Assembly: GCA_037951105.1 (NCBI GenBank)
Contig: JBAMJV010003291.1
Coordinates: 150,001 to 214,000, forward strand
Reading direction: 5' to 3'
DNA length: 64,000 nucleotides
Source of the DNA: Echinarachnius parma
Lineage: Eukaryota; Echinodermata; Echinoidea; Clypeasteroida; Echinarachniidae
Every line of letters begins with the position of its first letter. Positions within the stretch are counted from its first letter, which is position 1. Below the pieces are notes generated by a model. The model was not told the origin of the DNA. It saw nothing but the letters and a program-made list of their open reading frames with translations, and did not search any database. Positions 10,542 through 21,738 of the stretch are shown here, in pieces. The translations under genes and the position numbers were made by a program.

Positions 10542-11760
10542 CCTTATTTTCATAATGTACATACTAGTCGTAAAGCAGGTATCTGTTGTGAGCTGAAAAT
10601 CACGGTACACATTTCACATTGGCTCTGTACGAGTTAACGTATTCTTTTGAAATAATAAGACGAAATACAGACAATTTTAATAGACGTGGGAATCAAATGT
10701 CGATTTTGATACCTTTTTTGACCTAAAAACAGTACAACTTAACGCCGTTGATACCGGCATTCCCAAGCCCTGTTTACTTCATTTCTGCACAGTCTAGATG
10801 TTGATGTTAATTGACACATCAGAACTGAAAGAGTTAATAGCATGCCTCTGCAGCGATAACACAAGGTATAGTGACAAGACATTTAGAAACGAATGCGACA
10901 GACTCCATTTTGACTTCAGGGAAGATTCAGACCTGAAAGTTGAAGTGTGTGTGTTTGTTTTGTGTGTGTCATGTTCAGCAAATGCATATTCCGAAATATC
11001 AAGAACAAAAGTTTTAGCATTTTGATAAATTATTGTTGACGTTAATTACGTTTCCATTTGTGTTAATTGCGAGACTAAAACATGCTACTAAAAGCAATAC
11101 TTTTGTTTAAACCGATTGTTTAATGTGCCACTTTCCGGCATAACTGTAGCAATTATAGTCGACATAGCTTGTGCTGTTTTGGGATAGTCTGTACCTTCCT
11201 AGTATACAATGATTAATACATTAGTATACAATTTGTATTTTATTCCAGAATAATCCACACACAAACAAATTGTTGCAAGCCAACCGATATATTTACCGAT
11301 AAATTATTACTGTCTTAGATTCCGTTAACTATAATTACTTTGAGAATAGTGTATAGTTTGAATGTGTCTTGATGTTAATACGCTAACGGATTATAAATTG
11401 AGTGGGACTATGCAGTTGAGTGAATACTTGTTCAGGTGCATTGTATAGCGATACATCATACGCTATACAAAACACAACGTACAACATTATCTGGGGATAC
11501 ATTTGTAAGAATGACATTGTATGGTTGGAAAGTTGCACCGCCGGCGTCGTATAAAAAGACATCGCTGAAAAGGGGTACGCTATAATTGTAGAACTGTTCT
11601 ACATCTACCTTTGATCTCATTCGTTCATTTAAAGTTGTTGTTGTTGTTGTTGTTGTTGTGTCGTAGTTGTGGCGTTCTTTTAAACATGAATATTTACGCG
11701 ATAGTACCTAATCATTTATAAATACAAAAAAATCATATCATAAAATATAATATTCAACAT
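10542..11760. other. Mostly featureless; (GTT)n at 11635-11660
   Basis: AT-rich unique-looking sequence with a nine-unit GTT microsatellite. It includes the weak exon-like stretch listed separately at 10793-10936. Confidence 0.45.
10793..10936 (+). CDS. Weak exon-like open stretch, unknown product
   Basis: A pyrimidine-rich tract ending TTTCTGCACAG at 10792 looks like a splice acceptor. From ATG 10798 the frame reads a hydrophilic, non-repetitive peptide of about 45 residues with mixed charged residues and cysteines. A GTGTGT stretch after 10936 could be a donor. Against it, TAG at 10795-10797 is in frame just upstream, so it could only be an initiating exon, and the start context is poor. 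I recognise no family. Confidence 0.15.
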
Positions 11761-12640
11761 TTATTTTAATGGAAATTCTACAAGATGAAGCCTGTCAAAT
11801 CCATCACTATAATGGAGAAAAGGAGAAACCGATAAAGGGAGATGAAGGTATATATTTAAAGGAAGCAATGAGTGGAACTTGAGGTTGGGTATATAGGAGA
11901 AAAGAAATACATTATAATACAGATGGTGGTATCTTACTCGTGTTGCCGTTTTGATTCTAGAAGGTCTATGACCGAAGTATAAAACAAGAGAAATGATAAA
12001 TAATGAGAGAGCTGGAGGGAACGACCTTTCGATTTTCAAAAGAATAATATTTTTATTACATTTTGGGGAAAATGTCCGAGTTTATGATTTTGAAAAATAC
12101 ATATAACTGAGTGCGGAGGGCAAAAAGGGGGATATGAAAAGGCGCATTTAGCTGAATTAATTATCTGTTTCATTATGGGCGTGGGGAGGGAACGTTTAAT
12201 ACATTAAGTTCATTAACAACTTCATGGCTTTAATAGAGAGTGGGTTAAGGGAGTTAGATATAACGTGGCAAAGACGCGTATGGTTTGTATGCGGAGAACG
12301 GTATATACAGAATATAAAATAAATCTTACTAACTCAGATAAAGCAAAAAGAATAATGAATTGGAGAAGGAATTAAACTTGGGGAAAATAAATAGGAGAAT
12401 GAATTAAACTATAGGAAGACGAGAAATGGGAGAACGGAGAAAGAGAGAAAGATGGAAAAGGGGAAAACACTGCAAAGATTGTTTCGGAAGATCGAGGGTT
12501 TTGATTAAATCGAGTTCTCGCGTGACATAGGGGTGCGTGCCGAGAAATAAGTAACAAAATCACGCCTTTCTCTAAATCAAGAAAATTACTCCGAGGTGCA
12601 ACACTCATAGCAGTTTAACGCTTTCAATCCGTGCGCATGC
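11761..12640. other. Purine-rich block on the plus strand
   Basis: Repeated GGAGAA, GGGAGA and AAAGGGG runs give strong A+G bias on the plus strand. The two minus-strand frames (11761-12039, 12372-12608) are Ser/Leu/Phe-rich because of this bias and are not credible genes. Confidence 0.5.
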
Positions 12641-13741
12641 AAACAAAACGGAGTGTGAAGCTTCGTTGTATCATGGTACAGCAATGTTGCAGATGGTTAA
12701 AACTATAATACAACTTTTCAAAATTTTGAAGAAAAAAATACAAATGATGTTCGCGTAATTTAGGTATTCGCATTGATTGTTGACTTATGTGGACGGCGGA
12801 CACATGTTATTTCGAATCCCATTGGAATCCCATTTTCTTTGCTCTTTTCCAATCACATGTTATCATGCATAGCTAAGGCGTAACGAGGAGTGATGAACGT
12901 AATTATATAGATATTATGTTTTCCGCGCACATGCGCTCTTTAAACTTCTGGTCATTGAGGAAGGGTTTGATCCCTTCTCTTAAATAAAAGCTCGACATAT
13001 TTTTCAGAGAAATATTATTGATTTCAGATGAGGAAACGGATGGAACTGATTGGCAACAAAATCGTCCTATATAAGGCACACATACATGCGTTGGAAGGCG
13101 ACATTTTATCCCCCCTTTTTTCAAAAACGCGATTCAATTGTAAACATTAGATTACTTTCAGATGTGGGAAATGTGAATACGATGAAAGTGAATCGGAAGC
13201 GACACAAGATTTACTTTTGCACATGTTCGCGCTAAGATTGCTTTTAGAGGTAAAAACTCGGAGAAATTGGGATCTGCACCAAATCTCCATTACGCTATAC
13301 AATAATGAAGAGAAAGGCGACCGGGGACCCACTTTCGAATGTTCGAGACCTATTCCGCACAATCCCAGTAGGATCGCTTTCAGCTATCGATATTTCTGCT
13401 GCACGATCCCGGACGGCGTGTCTATGGAGTGCAATAAGTGTCAATAAAATTCGATCTGATGTAATATATTATTATTAACTGTATAATTCTATATCGAATA
13501 TTATGTTCACATACATGTCGCATACAATAACATAGTGGTTGGTTTTAACCTAGCAGAGATACAACATATTGGGACCCAATCTGATATCGATATTAAGACC
13601 GACTTTAAAATGGTTTTCCAATAAATCAATGAATGCGTCCGCGCAACAATCGCAACGTTTTATAATTAAAGATAAGATGTTTACATGCTTTCCTTGTTAC
13701 CAGATATGTTACAGAGCAAACCTTACTAAAAACGAAACATC

Positions 13742-13743
<2 letters not shown>
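12641..13743. other. No recognisable feature
   Basis: Overlapping short frames on both strands (13050-13447) lack recognisable domains. No repeat family from the window was identified. Confidence 0.4.

Positions 13744-13774
<31 letters not shown>
13744..13774. repeat. C31 homopolymer
   Basis: Uninterrupted run of about 31 C. The Pro run in the overlapping frame 13569-13868 comes from it. Confidence 0.95.
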
Positions 13775-14290
13775 ATTCAGGTCTCGGGTTAGATTCCTGG
13801 CGAAGACTATTATTCTTTGCTCATTTTCATTCCTCCAACATATTTCTAGTCAGTTCCATTATGTTTGAATTAAAACAAAAACAGGCACATTGTTTGTTCA
13901 GAACATACAACATTCGATGTTGACCACAAAAATCAATGGAACTTTGCCCTAACATAATCCGGATCCGATCGATGAGTGTAAGATCGAAATTTATTGACAC
14001 ATAATGCTCTTCATACATAGTTTTTCCCCCGCAGGGGCGTAATGTGTGTCCTTCAGTTTCATCGCCCCTCGGAAAAAAAAAAGAAAAAGCGAGGGGCGAA
14101 AGAGAAAATGCAAATCCGAGGGGATTTCACAAAATACAAATCAAATATAGACAAATAAAAACACCCCACAAATATAAGAGGACAAAGAGAGGGAATACGA
14201 AGTGATTTGGAAAAGAGAGAACGCAACAAAAATACAAATTCAAAAGACTTTACAAAAAAAGAGAAGGAAACAACATAAAATGTGAAGTAT
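13775..14290. other. A-rich/purine-rich stretch with a small hairpin
   Basis: At 14063-14098, CGCCCCTCG and CGAGGGGCG form a 9-bp stem around an A-rich loop. Downstream to 14290 the plus strand is A/G-rich. No gene. Confidence 0.5.
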
Positions 14291-14299
14291 GTTCATCTC

Positions 14300-14660
14300 A
14301 CATCCAGGGCTCGCCTCTCAACACGATCTATTTTCCGAGGTGCTAACGGGACCGAAATCCCCGGTTGCTATGGTAATTGAATACGTCCCGCATCCGAGCC
14401 TGTTATTTCTCATCCAGTGCGCGCTAGGCCCTCTCGGCGTGTCAGGGACGCGTCGGTTTAACCCTCTTCATCTATATGAAACATTTTACGTGTATTTAGA
14501 AAATAAGTTTCATCCAATGCTCAATACTGGAAAGGTTAATGTGCCTTTCCGTTCTAACCCGGTATTTTCATCCAGTGAACGTCAGGTACCTCTCGGCATG
14601 CTCGGTGTGTCAGGTACTCGTCACTTTAACACTCTCGATCTCTGTATAATCAAGCCTCCA
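14300..14660. repeat. Degenerate internal duplication
   Basis: CATCCAGTGCGCGCTAGG...CTCTCGGCGTGTCAGGGACG (about 14410) recurs as CATCCAGTGAACGTCAGG...GCTCGGTGTGTCAGGTACTC (about 14570), both followed by a TTTAACNCTC box, with a weaker copy near 14300. The 125-codon frame across it is not recognised. Confidence 0.5.
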
Positions 14661-14856
14661 CACTAGCTCTGTCTGTATCTTGGCCCGTTTGGTTAGGTTT
14701 GATCAAATATGTAATAAGTGAATAGTGAACTAAGTTGACATTGGGTGTGTTAACCCATTGCCTATACGGGAACCTATATAGAGAGCCCTGTATTAATATG
14801 ACCATAACGTCGTAGATAATCAAGTAGTGAAGGAGTTAATGTGCAATATCTCGCAG

Positions 14857-15267
14857 CCGGTGTGGCAGGGATAATTGTCCAGGTGTCCGGGGCAAATTAA
14901 AACAAGTAATATCTGTCAAAATCACTCCGTCAATGTGGGTTTTGTGTGTGTGTCACGTGTAAAAGCAATGTTTCGTGGCAGATCAGTTCAATTTATTGAA
15001 TAAACACACAAAAACGGTTATGTTGTATGAGTGACGTCAAACGCGTCGATGTGACGTCATGAATGAGTTAAGTGTACATAATGAGTAAATTACTGTTCGT
15101 TTGATGTCCGTATGCATTTGTGTATGTCTGTATGTTTGTGTTGGAGTGTGTATGTGTGTCTCCGTCTGTGTGAAGGCTCGAAAACGGACAAAATCAGGAT
15201 TTTAAATCTGTCCGAACGACGTCACTGCCAATTATCCCTGGGTGGACACTTATCCCTGTCACACCGG
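14857..15267. mobile_element. Putative MITE with 25-bp terminal inverted repeats
   Basis: The left end CCGGTGTGGCAGGGATAATT is the reverse complement, with few mismatches, of the right end ending ATCCCTGTCACACCGG; pairing extends about 25 bp. Interior about 360 bp, with TG-rich stretches and no ORF. Seen once. Superfamily unknown. Confidence 0.55.
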
Positions 15268-15445
15268 GACGGGTGAGAAGATCTACCACTCAATCACGCT
15301 AGGGTTAATTGCAGCCCTGGGCCTGTTATGGCGAGATTCCATTATATACCTGACTGGCTGGCTGCCCCTCCCACGCTATCGCTCACATAACTATAATACC
15401 GTTCTCAAATGTTGCTTGTAAGTATCGGTTTCCATGGTGGTGTAT

Positions 15446-16246
15446 ATAATACGTGTGGTTTACGGGTACACCATGTGAGATGGGTGGATTGGTAAGCCCT
15501 GAAAAGGACTATGGTAGTCCTAGAAAGGACTGTTGGTGTAGTTCTGAAAAGAACTGTTGGTATTCTTTCTAGGAGAGTTCTAAAAAGAACTGTTAGTAGT
15601 CCTAGAAAGGACTGTTAATAGTCCTAGAAAGGACTGTTGGTAGTCCTATAAAGGACTGTTGGGATAGTCCTGAAAAAAACTGTTGGTATTCTTTCTAGGA
15701 GAGTCCTAAAAAGGACAATTGGTAGTCCTAGAAAGGACTGTTGGGATAGTCCTGAAAAGGACTGTTGGTATTCTTTCTAGGAGAGTCCTAAAAAGGACAG
15801 TTGTTAGTCCTAGAAAGGACTGTTGATAGTCCTAGAAAGGACTGTTGGTATTGCGAGGAGAGGGTGGATGGTAGGAGGGACTCCCTCTCCTAGAAAGAAT
15901 ACCAACAGTCCTTTTCAGGACTATCCCAACAGTCCTTTCTAGGACTAACAACAGTCCTTTCTAGGACTACCAATTGTCCTTTTTAGGACTCTCCTAGAAA
16001 GAATACCAACAGTCTTTTTCAGGACTATCCCAACAGTCCTTTATAGGACTACCAACAGTCCTTTCTAGGACTATCAACAGTCCTTTCTAGGACTACTAAC
16101 AGTTCTTTTTAGAACTCTCCTAGAAAGAATACCAACAGTTCTTTTCAGAACTACACCAACAGTCCTTTCTAGGACTACCATAGTCCTTTTCAGGGATTAC
16201 CAATCCACCCATCTCACATGGTGTACCCGTAAACCACACGTATTAT
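15446..16246. repeat. Long foldback with arms built from arrays of small hairpins
   Basis: The outer ~50 bp (ATAATACGTGTGGTTTACGG onwards) is repeated inverted at 16197-16246. From there to about 15745 the left arm pairs with the right arm over roughly 300 bp with about three mismatches. Each arm is an array of a 20-25-bp unit, mainly AGTCCTAGAAAGGACTGTTG (about 14 units left, 12 right). The unit is itself a 6-bp stem with a 4-base loop. Some units read AGTTCTGAAAAGAACT, preserving the stem by paired changes. The centre (15850-15895) is a GGAGAGGG...CCCTCTCC turn. No ORF. Confidence 0.9.
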
Positions 16247-16676
16247 TAATACCGTTCTCATGTTCTCTTCCCCAAAACTATTGTTTTCTAACACTCTATC
16301 TCTTCCAATGTATATATTTGTCATTGCAAATACTTCTTTTACCGAAATATATACTGAACCCCACTAAACCTGGTTGCCCCTCCTACGCTATCTCTCACCT
16401 TTCCGGCTCGCATTTTCCTATTTCCAAAATGTTGTCCTTTATTATCATCAGGTTCCACATGCTCCCTCTCTTAAAGGGACCTATTTTGCATTGCAAACAT
16501 ATCGACATTACTTTACCGAAAAAAATCATTATAACGGATCCTTTCTCTTTTCACATCCTGTATGTGTTACAACATAATCACGCCCAAGTGTTTCTTGTTT
16601 CAGTAACCAAAACAGAGTGCAACTAGCGATAAACCTTCGTTTCTCCTTTTTACTATATCCACGTTCTTCAAAGATG
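16247..16676. other. CT-rich flank of the foldback
   Basis: It begins with TAATACCGTTCTCA, which also occurs at 15394-15407. TTGCCCCTCCTACGCTATCT at 16374 resembles 15362-15381. These direct repeats bracket the foldback. Otherwise no feature. Confidence 0.5.
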
Positions 16677-16800
16677 TTCATGCATGCGGGTCGCCATTTG
16701 CAACTAACTAGGCTAGTTCGTGCGCACTGCATACAGTTACACTGAGTCAGTGTGTATTCCGCACCGCGTCACGTCTGATTTACGAATCAGAACTACAGCC
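16677..16800 (-). mobile_element. Family F element, copy 6
   Basis: On the plus strand it runs from GCATGCGGGTCGCCATTTGC through CAGTGTGTATTCCGCACCG to CGTCTGATTTACGAATCAGA. Ends diverged. Confidence 0.65.
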
Positions 16801-18437
16801 CAGGTACCTTTTATAAGCGATGTTACTACCGAATCCCCTCCTCCATTAGCGATAAACCACCCCTATCCTGGCCCCGTACAGACTGATCCCTAATGTCGCC
16901 TTCCCCAACACATTTGTGTCTTTATGTCCTCCCATTTCGCAGGACCTCGCCTTATCTCCATACCTAGCATTGCTAGAGTGTCAAATCCGACACGTGTATG
17001 GGTGGATAAGAATGTAATGAAATACAGCGCTCGAAGGACATAAAATAAATTGAATGGATCATAGGGATTGTGAAGCCCTGGACAAGTAAACCGCGCATTT
17101 ATGAAACGATTTATTAAAACGCGCCCACACGGGGACCTAGATCGTAGATGCAGGTAAATTTAAAGGAAATGGGCGATGAAATACAGCAAATTGCATGCAA
17201 ATGACGCGTATAATCTAATGAATCGTGTAAGCATCGGGGCAAAGACAAACGCATCTGAACCATTTGAAAATGATGATACAATTGAGACATTACAATTGTA
17301 TTGCCTAATCAATTATGTAGACAGAATATTTAATTCGAGAAACCAAATTAAAAATAAATAAATTGGTCATTTGGCAAGTGGATATCAATTTAAATGAATT
17401 ATAAATGAATTGCATCGAAATTTGGGAAATTACCTGCTATACTGTTTACGGTATAATGGGGATACCTCTTTCAACAGTTCAGTTCTCATTTAATGGGTCA
17501 AACACAATCGTGACAAGAACCACATACATTACCTCATGTCGGCGATAACTTATACAATTATACAGAGAAAATAGCGTTTCAGTGCTTTCTTGGCCCAGTG
17601 TTAACAAATGACCGCATATAACACTGTCCCATGTGTTCACTTTTGTGTGTGCATTTGTGTTATAGTCATTATGATTTACTACTTTTAATTTTTGTTTTCA
17701 GTTTGCATCTGAATAACATTATGCTAGTATTGAAAATGTAAGTCCTCTGTTGACTATCACATTTTAAAAGTATAACATTGGTGTAATACTGTAAGCTAAA
17801 TGCTGCTGCGTATAATTATTATGTGATTCAATGTTTCGAGGCACTGTTTTTTTTGTTTGTAATATAACTTATAATGCATTGTAATTAGCTATAGCTTTGG
17901 CATGAACTGATGAAGAGAAACCACAAACTGAACGACTGTGTTGTCTCTCTATATCATCGGTCTAGTTTCGACTTAGCGAAATAAAATGCTGCCTTTTACA
18001 AATTATCGGCTAAAATTACATGATGACGGTGAAAACTATATTTTGTGCAAAGTACCTCGATTCGAATAACAAAAAAGAAAACAGAAAAATACTTCTGTTG
18101 TTTACGACCCGAAAAAAGAGGTCTTAGAATTTCAGGAGAAAGTTATTTTTAAAGCAAACTTTATAGAAGCAGCACGAACGGAACATAAGAACGATAAGGA
18201 GTTTGAGTGAATGTTTTGGGGCAACAAGTTTATGAAGTGTGTGTCTGAATGGTCGGAGATGAGAACCCTTCAATCTACCGAAGTCGAACTAAAAGGTACT
18301 TAAATTTCGAGTCCAGGAGACAATTACGGAATCAGAAAGAGTCAACTTATTCCGCTGGGATTGCTCGTTTTCCTATTAGCTTGGTTTTAAGGAATAGTGT
18401 AGCGTAGCCAGATCGACTCAAATAGGGACGTAACAAA
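16801..18437. other. No recognisable feature
   Basis: AT-rich sequence. The 61-codon frame at 17176-17361 is unrecognised. No member of the local repeat families was seen. Confidence 0.4.
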
Positions 18438-18690
18438 TGAAGAGCTTTCTTCCAAAAGGCGCTATATCCACTTTTTCAACTTTCGAGAAAAATAGGTTTC
18501 TTTGCCCAACTTTGTACACGTGCCTATGGGCATATGAAAAAAATCTTTCTATATTTTGATTTTGAGTGAGTAATTTGTCGTAAAATGTGGATTCCTATAT
18601 AAATAGCTACGTAGCTTATAAATGTATATATATCGTTAACTCAATTTGTATGGAAAGTGGATTTAGCGCCTTTTGGAACTAAGCTCTTCA
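18438..18690 (+). mobile_element. MITE family C, copy 1 (full length)
   Basis: 253 bp with ends TGAAGAGCTT...AAGCTCTTCA and extended inverted repeats through TTCCAAAAGGCGCTAxATCCA. The interior has GTACACGTGCCTATGGGCAT and TAGCTACGTAGC boxes. Copies at 28074, 31578 and 42697 confirm the family. No ORF; superfamily not identified. Confidence 0.85.
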
Positions 18691-18919
18691 TTATACAGTG
18701 GGGCTAACATCAACTTTGGTTTTTAGTTTAGGGAACAGCAACGGAACCTCACAAGTAAACTTCTTCCTTTGGGATCAAAGGTTAACGTTGTTTTCCCGAA
18801 ATGCAGTTGCGTTGTTATGTTTTACCCGAAATTGGGGAGAAATGGTGTTAATGCCATTACCTTCTCGTCAGAGAATAAAGTGCTGCCTATTGACAAGGCA
18901 TCGCGCCGGAGCTAAAGAA

Positions 18920-19365
18920 TGCATGGCAGGAAGAACTGGTGAACACGACTATCACACGAGCAGCGGCACCGATGTCTGGCGTATGAGCTGAATACATAGC
19001 ATGAACAACTGGTGAACGCCACTATCACCCGAGCAGCGGCACCGAGGCATCTCATATGAGCTGAATACATGGCAGAAACAACTGGTGAACGCGACTATCA
19101 CACGAGCAGCGGCACCGAGGTCTGGCGTATGGGCTGAATACATGGCAGGAAGAACTGGAGAACGCGACTATCACACGAGCAGCGGCACCGAGGTCTGGCG
19201 TATGAGCTGAATACATGGCAGGAACAACTGGTGAACGAGACTTTCACACGAGCAGCGGCACCGAGGTCTGGCGTATGGGCTGAATACATGGCAGGAACAA
19301 CTGGTGAACGAGACTATCACACGAGCATCGGTACCGAGGCCTCACGTACGAGCTGACTACATTGC
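18920..19365. repeat. 73-bp minisatellite, six units
   Basis: AACTGGTGAAC occurs at 18934, 19007, 19080, 19153, 19226 and 19299, an exact 73-bp period with no indels. Units share CACACGAGCAGCGGCACCGA and a TGAGCTGAATACATGGCAGG box. The last unit is the most diverged. Because 73 is not a multiple of three, a continuous coding role is unlikely. Confidence 0.95.
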
Positions 19366-19889
19366 ATTCTTTCACCGTTTGATATTCATACTTGAGGTCC
19401 AAAGGCCTAAGTGCTGCTGTGAACGTATTCTGACTGCGAAGATGCCGTCAAGGTAAACATGGTAAAAAGGAAATCGTGAATAAAATACACGAAGGTAGAT
19501 TTTTTTTTTTTTAAGTGATACGGCCTTGCACTAAAAGGTTGTGAGGCGACAAATGTTCAACAGATTAGATCTGCATCGGAAATGATGAGCTACAAAAGTA
19601 ACAATAAAAGCTTGTTTATTTCTGGTCCTGGCCTGTGGTCTATAAAGTCAACTAAACCAGTTATTTTCTTGGTCGCAATGATCACCAATCATCGTTTACG
19701 AATAAACATTTACAAACTTGTCAACGCTGTGACTTTAGATATGTAAGCTGCGCTTCGCATCGGACGAAAAACGGCAATCAAAGTTACTTTATATCTACTG
19801 TAGATAACAAAACACACGCATTTTTGTGTAAGTGTTTTATTTATCCAGGTTAACCTTGTCAGTTTTGCAGTGTTCTCTCAGGGGGACCT
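19366..19889. other. No recognisable feature
   Basis: AT-rich, with a T12 run near 19500. Nothing matched. Confidence 0.4.
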
Positions 19890-20045
19890 GCACCTAATAG
19901 TATGTTTAACTTGGCCACTCCCTGGGGAGCATTACAGCAAGTGCATATTTACAGTGCACTCATGCTTTACACACTTTCATCCATGCCAAGTACCCATTAT
20001 TGCACCTGGGTGGGGAGCAGCAATATGGATTAAGTATAAACTTCC
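19890..20045 (-). mobile_element. Decayed SINE core fragment
   Basis: CCACTCCCTGGGGAGCATT and CACCTGGGTGGGGAGCAGCA match the central domain of the two SINEs at 21739-22098 and 28677-29037, in the same order and orientation. Neither the tRNA-like head nor the (ATT)n tail is present. Confidence 0.6.
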
Positions 20046-20571
20046 TCACCCATACCCCCCCCCCCCCTCCCGCACAAAAAGGGAAGAAAGCTTGAAAACC
20101 ACACCTGCAACGGCAACTTAATTTGATCTATATTCGATGTATCGTCATATTTCATTCAAACGCTCGACGTGTACAGCAATGAACTCGTGAACTAGCTTCA
20201 CTTATTGGCGTGAATTCCGTAAAATTCCAATTTGGTATAACTTTCCAACTATGCATCCTTTGAAGGTTGGCCTATTCTCAAATTCCACCTTGAAAACATG
20301 ATCCTCTGGAACTTGAAATCGATATTCATCTGTCATTCCTCTCCGGCGCACAAGGATGAGAAAAGATAAAAACAAATCGCATTGCTCCGTGTTATCTTGG
20401 GACTAAGTCCGCGAACAGCATCACGTTTCAAGGACGGGGCCAAACGCACGGGGAGGGGTGAGGTTTGGGGCACAGAGGACACCACATATTTATCTTAAAG
20501 GTATGACAGTAGTGGGGGGAGGGTGGCAATGATAGGGATAGATTTTAGTAACGTTTCCACTTTTGACCCGC
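20046..20571. other. No recognisable feature
   Basis: A C-rich run at 20057-20070 and GGGG-rich spots near 20450-20525. No gene. Confidence 0.4.
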
Positions 20572-20728
20572 CCCATTATATAAAACTTGTTAAATTGTTG
20601 TACATGTGAAAATAGTGTCACTTGTAAGTCAACAGCCAATCAGCATGGAACATTAAAAGCTGTAAGTTGCCTTGTTAGTCACAATAATCGGACATTTACA
20701 ACAATTGCAATAAGTTTTATGAAACAGG
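20572..20728. mobile_element. Small inverted-repeat element (K-like)
   Basis: About 157 bp. The left arm TAAAACTTGTTAAATTGTTG pairs with the right arm CAATTGCAATAAGTTTTA. The centre contains GCCAATCAGCATGG, also found in family K copy 1 (26165), so it may be a distant relative. Confidence 0.5.
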
Positions 20729-21052
20729 ACCCAGATGTTTTCACACGGCTCCTATGCGCCTGATGTATCATTCGCTTCACCACCGTCGTCAGTTTTATCA
20801 GGAATCCAATACTTCTTTTTTTGTCCGCACTTTTAATTGTGTCTTGCTTTTACAATTTCTTTCACATTCCTTCCAGCCGATGGCAATGGATGGCAATGGA
20901 TCGCGCGGATGTTTTACAATTGATCGCACCACATTCCCCGCGTTCAATCATGTTGTTTGATGCGTGGGTGTGGTAAAGCTGACAAGGACATCATTCCAGG
21001 AGAAAATTGGGGTTCGCTTCGCCCACCTGATCTCCACTTCAATAAAGTAATA
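20729..21052. other. No recognisable feature
   Basis: Contains a small duplicated GGCAATGGAT. The 68-codon frame is unrecognised. Confidence 0.4.
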
Positions 21053-21570
21053 TTAAAGGGATCTAGTTACATTTTCAAATCGACACAACCTACTTAGAAG
21101 TCTAGCAGCTCTCATATATCTTGTTTTATTTGTATTACCATTACAAGCATGGAACCGGTTTCGGTTCTCCGAATTTCTCCTTCGTTAAAGGGGTAGTACA
21201 GTTTTGGTAAGGCTGAGCTTTAGTTACCAAAACCTGCACAATAACATTACAAACTAATAGTTATAACTCCACCATGCTCGAACGGTATAGAAAATTACAA
21301 ACGACTACGTAGAAAGCCTGTAATCATTCAAAAAGAGCCATTAAAACACAAGAGGGCGCTCTCTAAAAAAAGCATTGGTTTCAACCATTTGATGCATGTG
21401 ATGTTTTGTTGAAACAATGATTAAATAGAGAGATCATCAACAGCTATTTAAAAACCTATTTTGAACATTTTTGAAAAAAGTGTTGTTTTAAACTGCGTAA
21501 AAATAAGGTCAATGAGTAAGTGAATGTCAATTTTAATTTCCACTCTTTACTCGGTCATATGACGCTCATT
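21053..21570 (-). mobile_element. TTAA MITE family A, copy 3, interrupted by family B
   Basis: Left end TTAAAGGGATCTAGTTACAT at 21053. A sequence continues to TTTCTCCTTCGTTAA at 21188, where B begins. A resumes near 21505 with GTCAATGAGTAAGTGAATG and CTCGGTCATATG. Part of both elements is missing at the right junction. Confidence 0.6.
21185..21480 (-). mobile_element. TTAA MITE family B, copy 3 (truncated, nested in A3)
   Basis: Begins TTAAAGGGGTAGTACAGTTT and keeps CCACCATGCTCGAACGG and AGAGGGCGCTCTCTAAAAAA, but stops about 300 bp in. Other A copies have TTAA at the same place (TTTCGTTAAAAAGAT), so B used A's internal TTAA. Confidence 0.7.
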
Positions 21571-21576
21571 TAACAA

Positions 21577-21688
21577 GGCCAGTGTGTGCGCGCTGCACAA
21601 CACTGGGCCGGTATGTATTACGCACCGTGCGCATGGCGTTCGCAAGATAGCACCGCGCACATCTGATTCACGAATCCGAAACATTCGA
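21577..21688 (-). mobile_element. Family F element, copy 7 (partial)
   Basis: AAGGCCAGTGTGTGCGCGCT through CACCGTGCGCATGGCGTTCG to CTGATTCACGAATCCGAA. Terminal TTTAAAGG is missing. Confidence 0.65.
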
Positions 21689-21738
21689 TTGAATCGATGG
21701 CGGAACCACACACTCTATTATAAACTCAGACAAACAAA

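Noticed and set aside
14063..14098. Stem-loop followed by an A-rich tract as a transcription terminator
   Set aside because: Intrinsic terminators are a bacterial signal, and no adjacent gene exists.
14289..14666. 125-codon frame as a gene
   Set aside because: Built on a degenerate internal duplication, with no domain, no splice signals and no conserved reading frame between the repeat copies.
15446..16246. CRISPR array or bacterial-type terminator cluster in the hairpin array
   Set aside because: Units are contiguous hairpins without spacers, mirrored in the second arm. This is a foldback structure in animal DNA.
18920..19365. CRISPR-like array
   Set aside because: Whole 73-bp units repeat with no unique spacers, and the genome is eukaryotic.
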